From Paraburkholderia phytofirmans PsJN (GTDB taxonomy: Bacteria; Pseudomonadota; Gammaproteobacteria; Burkholderiales; Burkholderiaceae): a stretch of 64,000 bases of DNA. The notes below the pieces were generated by a model. That model was not told the DNA's origin. It did no database searches and saw nothing but the letters and a program-made list of their open reading frames with translations. The stretch spans positions 1,736,001 to 1,800,000 of the forward strand of contig NC_010676.1 of assembly GCF_000020125.1 (NCBI RefSeq). The letters are read 5' to 3'. The position numbers were made by a program, and so were the translations under genes. This document shows positions 56,688 through 64,000 of the stretch, in pieces. Each line of letters begins with the position of its first letter. Position 1 is the stretch's first letter.

Positions 56688-58664
56688 ATGTCTACTATCG
56701 ACTCTGCTTCACTTCAGCCTGCGCCGCGGCAGATCCCGGCTATCGAACACACGGCCATCAGCGGCATGGATGCTTACCGCGCCCTCGTGGCCGAAGCCGA
56801 AACCGATCATCAGGCCTTCTGGGCCCGCCTGGCGAGAGAGCACCTCCAGTGGCGCCGGCCGTTCACCAAAATACTGGACGACAGCAATGCGCCCTTCTAT
56901 AAATGGTTCGAAGACGGCGAACTCAACGCTTCGTACAATTGCCTCGATCGCAACTTGGCGAAAGGACTGGCCGACAAGACAGCGATCGTGTTCGAAGCGG
57001 ATGACGGTACGGTCACGCGCATTACCTACCAGGCGCTCTATCACCGCGTGTGCCGACTGGCCAACGCACTGCGCGCGCGCGGCGTGACCAGAGGCGATCG
57101 CGTCGTGATCTACATGCCGATGTCGATCGAAGGCATTGCCGCCATGCTGGCCTGCGCGCGCATCGGCGCGCCGCATTCGGTGGTGTTCGGCGGGTTTTCC
57201 GCGAAGTCGCTGCATGAGCGGCTCGTCAATGTCGGCGCGGTAGCCGTGATGACGGCCGACGAACAGGTGCGCGGCGGCAAGACGCTGCCGCTGAAGGCCA
57301 TCGTCGACGAAGCGCTTGCGATGGGTGGCACGGTGGCGGTAAAGACTGTCGTGGTCTATCGGCGCACCGGCGGCAGGATTCCATGGATCACGCAGCGCGA
57401 CGCCTGGCTGCACGAACTCGAACACGCCCAGTCCGATACTTGCGAGCCGGAATGGGTCGGTGCGGAACATCCGCTATTCGTGCTGTACACATCGGGTTCG
57501 ACGGGCGCGCCAAAGGGCGTCCAGCACAGCACCGGCGGTTACCTGCTGTGGGCCGCCGTGACAATGAAATGGACCTTCGACATCAAGCCTGACGACGTGT
57601 TCTGGTGCACGGCCGACATCGGCTGGATCACGGGACACACTTACATCTGCTACGGGCCGACGGCAGTGGGCGCAACCCAGGTGATCTTTGAGGGCGTACC
57701 AACGTACCCCGACGCCGGACGCTTCTGGCAGATGATCGAGCGTCACAAGGTCAGCATCTTCTACACCGCGCCGACCGCGATCCGCTCCCTCATCAAGGCC
57801 GCCGACGCGAATGAAGCGGTGCATCCACGCAGCTTCGATCTGAGCAGCCTGCGCATTCTCGGCACTGTGGGCGAGCCGATCAATCCGAGCGCATGGACAT
57901 GGTATGCACAGCACGTGGGCGGTGGACGCTGCCCCGTACTGGATACCTTCTGGCAAACCGAGACCGGCGGCCACATGATCTCGCCGCTACCGGGTGTGAC
58001 GCCGCTGGTGCCAGGATCGTGCACCTTACCGATGCCCGGAATCGACGCGGCGATCGTCGACGAGACGGGCCACGAGGTGCCCAACGGACACGGCGGCGTG
58101 CTCGTGATCCGCAAGCCCTGGCCGTCCATGATCCGGACCATCTGGGGCAATCCCGAGCGGTTCCGCCACGGCTACTACCCCGACGACCTCGGCGGCAAGC
58201 TGTACCTCGCCGGAGACGGCGCGATACGTGATCGCGACACGGGCTACTTCACCATCACCGGGCGGATCGACGACGTGCTCAATGTGTCCGGGCACCGCCT
58301 CGGCACGATGGAAATCGAGTCGGCGCTGTCGGCGCATCCGTCGGTCGCTGAAGCTGCCGTGGTTGGCCGGCCCGACGAAACCTGCGGCGAAGCGATCGTG
58401 GCGTTCGTGGTACTCAAAACGGCGCGGCCGAGCGGCCCGGACGCGAAGCGCGTAGCCGATGAACTGCGCGCGTGGGTCGGCAAGGAAATCGGTCCGATCG
58501 CAAAGCCGAAAGACATCCGCTTCGGCGATGCCATGCCGAAGACGCGTTCCGGCAAGGTCGTGCGCCGTCTGTTGCGTTCGGTGGCGAAAGGTGAAGCGAT
58601 TACGCAGGACACTTCGTCGGTGGAGAATCCGACCGTCATTTCGCAATTCGCTCACGGCCTGTAG
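56688..58664 (+). CDS. acsA: acetyl-CoA synthetase
   Basis: 658 residues. AMP-forming: acetate + ATP + CoA to acetyl-CoA. ATP loop [53 protein letters not shown], the hinge-region [39 protein letters not shown], and the acetylatable lysine in [19 protein letters not shown] places the start at 56688; an in-frame ATG at 56673 lacks one. It is followed by an acetate transporter gene, making an acetate-capture unit under an FNR-type promoter. Propionyl-CoA synthetase activity cannot be excluded. Confidence 0.93.
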   Translation: MSTIDSASLQPAPRQIPAIEHTAISGMDAYRALVAEAETDHQAFWARLAREHLQWRRPFTKILDDSNAPFYKWFEDGELNASYNCLDRNLAKGLADKTAIVFEADDGTVTRITYQALYHRVCRLANALRARGVTRGDRVVIYMPMSIEGIAAMLACARIGAPHSVVFGGFSAKSLHERLVNVGAVAVMTADEQVRGGKTLPLKAIVDEALAMGGTVAVKTVVVYRRTGGRIPWITQRDAWLHELEHAQSDTCEPEWVGAEHPLFVLYTSGSTGAPKGVQHSTGGYLLWAAVTMKWTFDIKPDDVFWCTADIGWITGHTYICYGPTAVGATQVIFEGVPTYPDAGRFWQMIERHKVSIFYTAPTAIRSLIKAADANEAVHPRSFDLSSLRILGTVGEPINPSAWTWYAQHVGGGRCPVLDTFWQTETGGHMISPLPGVTPLVPGSCTLPMPGIDAAIVDETGHEVPNGHGGVLVIRKPWPSMIRTIWGNPERFRHGYYPDDLGGKLYLAGDGAIRDRDTGYFTITGRIDDVLNVSGHRLGTMEIESALSAHPSVAEAAVVGRPDETCGEAIVAFVVLKTARPSGPDAKRVADELRAWVGKEIGPIAKPKDIRFGDAMPKTRSGKVVRRLLRSVAKGEAITQDTSSVENPTVISQFAHGL

Positions 58665-58766
58665 GCATAGCAGAAACTCAGCACGACACGAATTGTGCGC
58701 GGCGTCGCCATGGGCACGCGCGCGCATTCGATTTCAGATTCTCAGTATTGAATGGAGGATGTCATC

Positions 58767-59372
58767 ATGAACATTAAAGCCCCTAACCCCGCTTCGCTGG
58801 GCCTCGCAGGTTTTGCACTAACGACGTGGTTGCTCAGCATGATCAACGCCGGCTGGTTCAACGGCGAATCGATGGGCATGGTGCTAGCCGTTGCGTTTGC
58901 CTACGGCGGCACCGCGCAGATGATCGCCGGACTGATGGAAATTCCGCGCGGCAACGCGTTTGGCGCGACTGCCTTTCTCAGTTACGGAGCGTTCTGGTGG
59001 TCGCTGGCGTTGTTTGTCCTGTTCCTTCACGGCAATGTGCCTGCAGCGTTCATCGGCTGGTATCTGTTCCTGTGGGGCATGTTCACCCTGTACATGTGGG
59101 TTGCGACATGGCGTGCCGCCCGCGCGCTCCAGCTCGTCTTCCTCTCGCTGTGGCTGACCTTCTTTGTGCTGGCAGCAAGCGAATGGACCGGACTGGCGTG
59201 GCTGCATCATGCCGGCGGCTATCTGGGCCTCGTTACCGCACTGCTGGCGTTCTATCTTTCCGCGGCGGAGATCATCAACGAGACGCATGGACGCGTCGTG
59301 CTGCCGGTCGGCGCTGCGAGCCCGCGGATCGAGGTGGCATTGACCGTCGATGAAGAACTACGCCGCGCATGA
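58767..59372 (+). CDS. acetate uptake transporter (GPR1/FUN34/SatP family)
   Basis: 201 residues. The family signature NPASLGLAGFALTTWLLSMINAGW at the N-terminus. Six membrane helices include AFAYGGTAQMIAGLMEIPRGNAFGATAFLSYGAFWWSLALFVLF, with the FGxTAF-SYG motif. It takes up acetate/succinate with protons. GGAGG precedes ATG 58767. Adjacent to acsA and presumably co-transcribed. Confidence 0.93.
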   Translation: MNIKAPNPASLGLAGFALTTWLLSMINAGWFNGESMGMVLAVAFAYGGTAQMIAGLMEIPRGNAFGATAFLSYGAFWWSLALFVLFLHGNVPAAFIGWYLFLWGMFTLYMWVATWRAARALQLVFLSLWLTFFVLAASEWTGLAWLHHAGGYLGLVTALLAFYLSAAEIINETHGRVVLPVGAASPRIEVALTVDEELRRA

Positions 59373-59457
59373 ACGGAGTAAAGACTCGCAGCGTAGTTCT
59401 CACGCCGCAGTGCACGCACTGCGGCGACCCAGCCTGCCTTATTCATAAGTAGCCCGG

Positions 59458-61317
59458 CTATTTTTCGAAGACGTAAATCCCGGGCGCATCGCAAAGGCCG
59501 TCGTCGATCGCGCGGGGGGCCACGTCCCCGCTCGATCGTTCGCGCAACCACCGGTTCCAGCATAACCACCACGACCCGTCGACCGGTGTTGTCTGCGCAA
59601 GAAAGTCGTCCCTGCTACGGTACGGCGCCCCGCCCGGACGCGTTGCGCAACGGTAGTAGCGGCCCCCATGGCCGGGCTCGGACACGATGCCCGCGTTATG
59701 CCCACCCGCCGTCAACAGGAAAGTCAGCGGGTTGTGCGTCAGCAGATGCAGTTCGTAGACCGAGCGCCAGGGCGAAACGTGGTCCCGCTCCGTTCCGACG
59801 ACAAACATCGGCGCTTCAATGTCGGACAATGCGACAGGCCGGCCATCAACGCAGTAACGCCCCTCGGCCAGATCGTTGTTGAGGAACAGACTGGTCAGAT
59901 ACTCGCTGTGCATGCGATAAGGCAGGCGCGTGGTGTCGGCGTTCCACGCCATCAGGTCGTTGGGTTTCGAGCGCCGTCCAAGCAGATATTCGCTCATCAT
60001 CCTCGACCAGATCAAATCGCGCGCATTCAGCAGCTGGAAAGCGGAGGACATCTGTCTGCCATCCAGATAACCTTGGCGCCACATCAGGGCGTCGAGCTCG
60101 GCGAGCTCGCTCGCGTCGATAAACAGGCCCAATTCGCCCGGTTCGGTGAAGTCCGTTTGCGCCGCAAGGAGCGTCACCGTTTTCAGCTCATTCCCCCTTT
60201 CGTCGCGAAACAGGGCCGCGGCGGCCATCGCGAGAAGCGTGCCGCCAAGGCAATAGCCGACCGCGTGTACCGGCTGTGCGTGCCGTAGACGGACCTGAGC
60301 AAGCGCGGCAAACAGACCGTCTTGCAGATAGTCGCCCAGTCCGACGTCACGGAACGCTTCAGGTGGATTTCGCCAGGAGATCGCGTACACCGTGTAGCCT
60401 GCGTCCACGAGATAGCGGATCAGGGAATTGTGCGGTTGGAGATCGAGAATGTAGTACTTCATGATCCACGACGGCACGATCAACAGCGGTTCGCGGGCCA
60501 CCGTGGTCGTTGCGGGGGCGTACTGAATCAACTCGCACAAAGCGTTGCGCCACACCACCTTGCCGGCGGTGATGGCCACCTCTCGTCCAGGCAGCCACGC
60601 GTGTGAACGGGACGCGCGGTCGTCTTCCGGCACGCCGGCGAACTCGCGCAGGTCCTCGAGCCAATGCTGCATGCCCACTGCGAAGTTCAGTCCACCGCTT
60701 CGCGACGCCGCCGTCTGCACCGCCGGGTTGGTTGCGATGCAGTTACTGGGCGAGCAGGCATCCAGCCACTGACGCGCAAAGAAGCGCACCAGTTCCTCAT
60801 GATGCCGCTCGACGCCCGGTATCGCCGTAGTCGCCGCTTCCCACCATTGCTGTGCCTGCAGGAAGCCATCACGGTATAGCCAGTACGGCCAGCGCTTCCA
60901 TGAAGCGTCGGAGAACCGGGGATCCTGTTGCGCCCGGTCGGCACGCGAATCAACGCTGCCCGCCAGTTGCATGCCTTTCGCCCACTCACAACACGCCGAT
61001 GCATACTGTCTCGCGAGGTCGAACCCCTTACCCGCCGAGACCGCAATGTGCAGAGCCCAGTCGAGGCCCGCAAGCATCGTGGAAGCCGGCGACAAACCGC
61101 CGGTTAGCGCCGCGACCGCCGCGTGCGCGGCCAGGTCCAGTTCGTTGCGCCAAAGCGTGGGCACAGCAGCATTCCTGCCGGCCCGCGCCACGGATTGGTG
61201 ATCGCCGCCGGACAGGACGGCCGTGGGACGCCTGTGCCGCTTAGAAGCATGCAGCGCGTTGGGCAAATCGGCCGAGTGGTCTTCGCTCACGTTATGGTTC
61301 GCCCTTGTCGAGATCAT
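59458..61317 (-). CDS. phaC: class I polyhydroxyalkanoate synthase
   Basis: About 619 residues. Lipase-like box GYCLGGTLLAMAAAALF with the nucleophile cysteine; catalytic Asp in VGTERDHVSPWRSVYEL and His in TAGGHNAGIVSEPGH. Upstream blocks WPYWLYRDGFLQAQQWWEAAT and YYILDLQPHNSLIRYLVDAGYTVYAISWRNP are PhaC hallmarks. Polymerises hydroxyacyl-CoAs to PHA. The start is uncertain: ATG 61317 is used, ATG 61398 is possible, and neither has a strong ribosome site. The FNR-type box at 61542 lies upstream. Divergent from a nitroreductase gene. Confidence 0.9.
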   Translation of the reverse strand: MISTRANHNVSEDHSADLPNALHASKRHRRPTAVLSGGDHQSVARAGRNAAVPTLWRNELDLAAHAAVAALTGGLSPASTMLAGLDWALHIAVSAGKGFDLARQYASACCEWAKGMQLAGSVDSRADRAQQDPRFSDASWKRWPYWLYRDGFLQAQQWWEAATTAIPGVERHHEELVRFFARQWLDACSPSNCIATNPAVQTAASRSGGLNFAVGMQHWLEDLREFAGVPEDDRASRSHAWLPGREVAITAGKVVWRNALCELIQYAPATTTVAREPLLIVPSWIMKYYILDLQPHNSLIRYLVDAGYTVYAISWRNPPEAFRDVGLGDYLQDGLFAALAQVRLRHAQPVHAVGYCLGGTLLAMAAAALFRDERGNELKTVTLLAAQTDFTEPGELGLFIDASELAELDALMWRQGYLDGRQMSSAFQLLNARDLIWSRMMSEYLLGRRSKPNDLMAWNADTTRLPYRMHSEYLTSLFLNNDLAEGRYCVDGRPVALSDIEAPMFVVGTERDHVSPWRSVYELHLLTHNPLTFLLTAGGHNAGIVSEPGHGGRYYRCATRPGGAPYRSRDDFLAQTTPVDGSWWLCWNRWLRERSSGDVAPRAIDDGLCDAPGIYVFEK

Positions 61318-61541
61318 CGTGTGGATGGTGTCTGTAACGGCAGCAGCCGCGCGCTCGACAGACCGGTTGCAACGCCAAACCGGGGCGCGCGCGGACACGT
61401 GGTCGCGCAGTCGAGGCGCCGTCGCGTCAACCGGTCGATTCCGTCACGTCTGCATGTCAGGCCCTTCGCATGTTCGGCAGGCCAGACGGTCGAACGTCTC
61501 CGATATCCAAAGTGAGGCTACGCATACGACGGCGATTCGAG

Positions 61542-61555
61542 TTGATTTGTATCAA
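61542..61555. promoter_or_regulatory. FNR/ANR-type box TTGATTTGTATCAA
   Basis: Exact consensus. Predicted minus-strand start near 61507, upstream of phaC. Confidence 0.75.
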
Positions 61556-61610
61556 CGAGAGCCCGTCGAGCATACAAGCCGCACGATTCGCAGGTGGCAT
61601 GACCACTCGC

Positions 61611-61624
61611 TTGACGCGCGTCAA
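61611..61624. promoter_or_regulatory. FNR/ANR-type box TTGACGCGCGTCAA
   Basis: Exact and perfectly palindromic. A -10-like TATGGT at 61647-61652 and a start near 61659 suit the nitroreductase gene. 69 bp from the box at 61542. Confidence 0.75.
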
Positions 61625-61712
61625 GCGTTTGCCAGTTCGGCACGGCTATGGTGAAAAGTATGCGTCGATTCATCCGCGCATGCATCGTCGCTGATCCTGA
61701 ATGGAGTCGACC

Positions 61713-62381
61713 ATGACCACTATGCAATTGCTGTCCTATGAACCGGCGCCCGGACGCGCTCCTGCTCACACAAAGGGCGAAACGCCCGCCGTCATCGAGC
61801 TACCCAAGCCTGACATGGCCGCCGGTGTGCCATTAATGAAAGCGCTCGCGCTGCGCGCCAGCACCCGCGAATTTACCGACGCACCTTTGATGCCCGCGAC
61901 ACTCGGCGCGCTGCTGTGGGCCGCCGACGGCGTCAACCGTCCCGCGAAAGGCGGCCGGACGGCCCCATCGGCTCACGCCTTCAATGAGGTCGATATTTAT
62001 GCAGTGCTGCCGAACGGTGTCTATCGGTATGACGTCCCAAACCACCGACTAGTGCTCAAACACGAGAGCGACGCGCGAAATCTGACTGGGTATCAGGACT
62101 TTGTCGGCGCGGCGCCGCTCGATCTTGTCTATGTCGTGAACATGTCGCGCCTGCTGGCGATGCCGCCTCAGCAGCGCGACATATTTTCCGCCGTCGCGGC
62201 GGGCGCGATGGCACAGAACGTGTCGCTGTACTGTGCGTCAGCCGGACTCGGGTGCGTTGTAAGAGGGTGGATCAATCATCGCGCGCTGAGCGACGCACTG
62301 AAACTGAATGAGGACGAACTGCCGATTCTCGCTCAGACCGTGGGCGCGCTGGCAACGACACTGACTTCGCTCGCAGACTGA
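61713..62381 (+). CDS. SagB/ThcOx-type nitroreductase-family protein
   Basis: 222 residues. LMKALALRASTREFTDAPLMPATLGALLWAADGVNRPAKGGRTAPSAHAFNEVDIYAVLPNGVYRYD, then LTGYQDFVGAAPLDLVYVVNMSRL and GAMAQNVSLYCASAGLGCVVRGWINHRAL. Clearly paralogous to the protein at 50558. FMN-binding arginines are at the start of the fold. GGAG six bases before ATG 61713 decides the start over ATG 61701. Likely an NAD(P)H-dependent reductase expressed at low oxygen. Confidence 0.86.
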   Translation: MTTMQLLSYEPAPGRAPAHTKGETPAVIELPKPDMAAGVPLMKALALRASTREFTDAPLMPATLGALLWAADGVNRPAKGGRTAPSAHAFNEVDIYAVLPNGVYRYDVPNHRLVLKHESDARNLTGYQDFVGAAPLDLVYVVNMSRLLAMPPQQRDIFSAVAAGAMAQNVSLYCASAGLGCVVRGWINHRALSDALKLNEDELPILAQTVGALATTLTSLAD

Positions 62382-62568
62382 AGCGACGGGACAGGCAACG
62401 TGACTGTTGTTTGCGCTGTCCCTGCTTGCGAGCCCAGGGAGCCAGAACCGGCAGCGACCGGAAAACGGCGACCCGGCTTTCTGCGCGCCGCTCGCCGCAC
62501 GCGCGGTGTCGATTGCCCGACAACCGGCACTGCATCATCGGCAGCATGCCTGCTCTGAAGAGGCGCCC

Positions 62569-63834
62569 ATGTGGTATGACCTACTCGATATACAGCGTCG
62601 CCTCGCCAAAGCGTTCATCGATGCCGCGCTCACCGTCAGCGGATTGGATGGCGCTCAGTGGGGGACAGCCGGCGCACCCCGTGCCGCGCGCGATTGGCTG
62701 ATCCGGTCCACATGCGCCTTTGAAACCGCTCCGCCGTTCGCGATAAAAGCGGTGCACAGCAACGGCAAATATCTTCCCGTGGAAGAAAGCATTGCCGACG
62801 AAATGCCGGTCGGCACGCTGCGCAAATTCACACGTAGCAGCTGTGTTGCCGACCCGCCCGGGACGCGCCCCATTATTCTCTGCGCTCCGCTCGCGGGCCA
62901 TCACGCAGTGATGCTGCGGGAAACGGTCGAAACATTGCTCGAACGCTGCAACGTCGTCTACATCACCGACTGGGCCGACGCGCACGACGTGCCGCTCGAA
63001 GCCGGCCCGCTTCCATTGACGGACTACGTCCACGCGCTCGAACGCTTCATTTGCACGGTGCGGGCAGGCGGAGCGCCGGCGCATGTCGTCGCCGTCTGCC
63101 AGGCCTGTGTCCCCGCCCTCGCCGCCTGCAGTCTGCTGGCAAGCAACGGGACACCGCCGTTCGCCAGTGTCTCGCTGCTTGGCGGACCGATCGACACCCG
63201 CCTGCATCCGACTTCCGTGGATCGCTTTGCAAGCGCGCAGCCGTTACGCTGGTTTCACGATCGTGTAATCGACGAAGTGCCGCCGCCATACGCCGGGGCG
63301 GGACGCCGTGTCTATCCGGGTTTCATGCAGCAGGTTGCCATCCTGGCTGCGCACCCCGCGCGTCAACTCGATCTGGAGGCGCGCTACTGGACGAATTGGC
63401 TCGGGGGCAATCTGCACGACGCGCAAACGGCGCTTCGTTCGCTGAACGAGTATGCCGCCGTGCTTGACATGGGCGAACGTTACTTTCTGGATATGCTCAG
63501 CGTAGTCTTCCACGAGCACCTGCTTGCGCGAGGAATGTGGGTAATCGATGGGCGGTGCGTGGATCCCCGCGTCCTCGATCAAGTGCCGCTCTGCACGATC
63601 GAGGGCGACCGCGACGACATTACGGGCGCGGGCCAGACGCATTGCGCGCACGCGCTATGTCATGCACCGGGCGCGCCGGGGCATCGGCGCGTGACCATCG
63701 ATCAATGCGACCATTACGACCTGTTCACGGGTCCGCGCTGGCACGACGCGGTTCATCCTGAGTTATGCAGCTTCTGGCGCGCGATCGCATGCGATAGTGA
63801 AGCGAAAGCCGCGCCGGCCGCCAGCATTCGATGA
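62569..63834 (+). CDS. phaZ: intracellular polyhydroxyalkanoate depolymerase
   Basis: 421 residues. MWYDLLDIQRRLAKAFIDAA is the typical PhaZ start. The nucleophile cysteine lies in VCQACVPALAA, Asp in IEGDRDDITGAGQT and His in IDQCDHYDLFTGPRW. Degrades native PHB granules inside the cell. AAGAGG lies seven bases before ATG 62569; the frame is open upstream but not coding-like there. It follows the nitroreductase by ~190 bases and may share its promoter. Together with phaB, phaC and the phasin it completes a PHA storage cycle. Confidence 0.9.
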   Translation: MWYDLLDIQRRLAKAFIDAALTVSGLDGAQWGTAGAPRAARDWLIRSTCAFETAPPFAIKAVHSNGKYLPVEESIADEMPVGTLRKFTRSSCVADPPGTRPIILCAPLAGHHAVMLRETVETLLERCNVVYITDWADAHDVPLEAGPLPLTDYVHALERFICTVRAGGAPAHVVAVCQACVPALAACSLLASNGTPPFASVSLLGGPIDTRLHPTSVDRFASAQPLRWFHDRVIDEVPPPYAGAGRRVYPGFMQQVAILAAHPARQLDLEARYWTNWLGGNLHDAQTALRSLNEYAAVLDMGERYFLDMLSVVFHEHLLARGMWVIDGRCVDPRVLDQVPLCTIEGDRDDITGAGQTHCAHALCHAPGAPGHRRVTIDQCDHYDLFTGPRWHDAVHPELCSFWRAIACDSEAKAAPAASIR

Positions 63835-63845
63835 TCCATATCAAG
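63832..63845. promoter_or_regulatory. FNR/ANR-type box ATGATCCATATCAA
   Basis: One mismatch to consensus, overlapping the phaZ stop codon. Predicted start near 63880, 34 bases before the MBL-fold gene. Identical 14-mer to 37827. Confidence 0.55.
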
Positions 63846-63913
63846 GCTGCGCCGCGCCAATGCAGTGCAATCACATTCATCCCCGCGATAAGCGGATTTC
63901 CTGCGAGGGCGTG

Positions 63914-64000
63914 ATGAAACTGACTTTTCTGGGCGGGGCCGAAACCGTCACCGGCTCGAAGTATCTGGTCGAAGCCAGCGGCATGCGGATTCTGATCGAC
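63914..64000 (+). CDS. MBL-fold metallohydrolase, RNA exonuclease type (runs off the window)
   Basis: Only 29 residues are visible: MKLTFLGGAETVTGSKYLVEASGMRILID. The FLGGAETVTGSKYLVE start is characteristic of the CPSF/Ysh1-like beta-CASP metallo-beta-lactamase family. Such genes accompany low-oxygen loci in burkholderias and pseudomonads. GAGGG precedes the ATG. The rest of the gene, and so its active site, is outside the window. Confidence 0.8.
   Translation, partial: MKLTFLGGAETVTGSKYLVEASGMRILID

Overview
The window reads as a high-GC betaproteobacterial replicon of the Burkholderia/Paraburkholderia type. The reasons are the porin family, the PHA (polyhydroxyalkanoate) genes, a second 'N-type' ATP synthase operon, and a cluster of anaerobic-survival genes laid out like the low-oxygen-activated (lxa) locus known from Burkholderia cenocepacia. 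No tRNA, intact rRNA or CRISPR array was recognised.

1-9.5 kb is ordinary or decayed accessory sequence: the start of a divergent MreB-like gene, a carboxylesterase, a DHA2 drug exporter, an AraC regulator, a glutaminase and a quinone-oxidoreductase-like MDR enzyme. Next come a 5'-truncated PRISE-type reductase, a porin, a degraded piece of a 23S rRNA gene and the last ~120 codons of a FUSC-type exporter.

9.7-64 kb is a low-oxygen/dormancy island. By eye I find 18 exact matches to TTGAY-N4-RTCAA (the FNR/ANR recognition pattern) and 5 one-mismatch versions. All lie right of position 9,774, and most sit where a class II activated promoter would be. Genes behind these sites include six universal stress proteins, BON and CBS-BON proteins, LemA, an HPF-like ribosome factor, a complete N-ATPase operon (atpDCQRBEFAG), the arginine deiminase pathway (arcDABC) and a MaoC-phosphotransacetylase fusion. 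They also include an acetyl-CoA synthetase with an acetate transporter, a zinc alcohol dehydrogenase, three nitroreductase-like proteins, an ABC efflux system and a dispersed PHA cycle (phasin, PhaB, PhaC, PhaZ).

Working together (inference), these genes would let the cell make ATP from arginine, run a reverse or auxiliary ATPase, dispose of reducing power through alcohol dehydrogenase, nitroreductases and PHA, recycle acetate, and put ribosomes and proteins into a protected state when oxygen runs out. An unusual XRE-CRP fusion regulator with its own palindrome, a PAS histidine kinase and a NarL-type response regulator with a wrecked cognate kinase are the local regulators.

Several genes are broken: an ACP-ligase-acyltransferase with an internal deletion, an Hsp20 interrupted at an A6 tract, the kinase remnant, and the fragments between 6.6 and 9.5 kb. 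Function calls rest on reading protein motifs by eye; no database search was possible.
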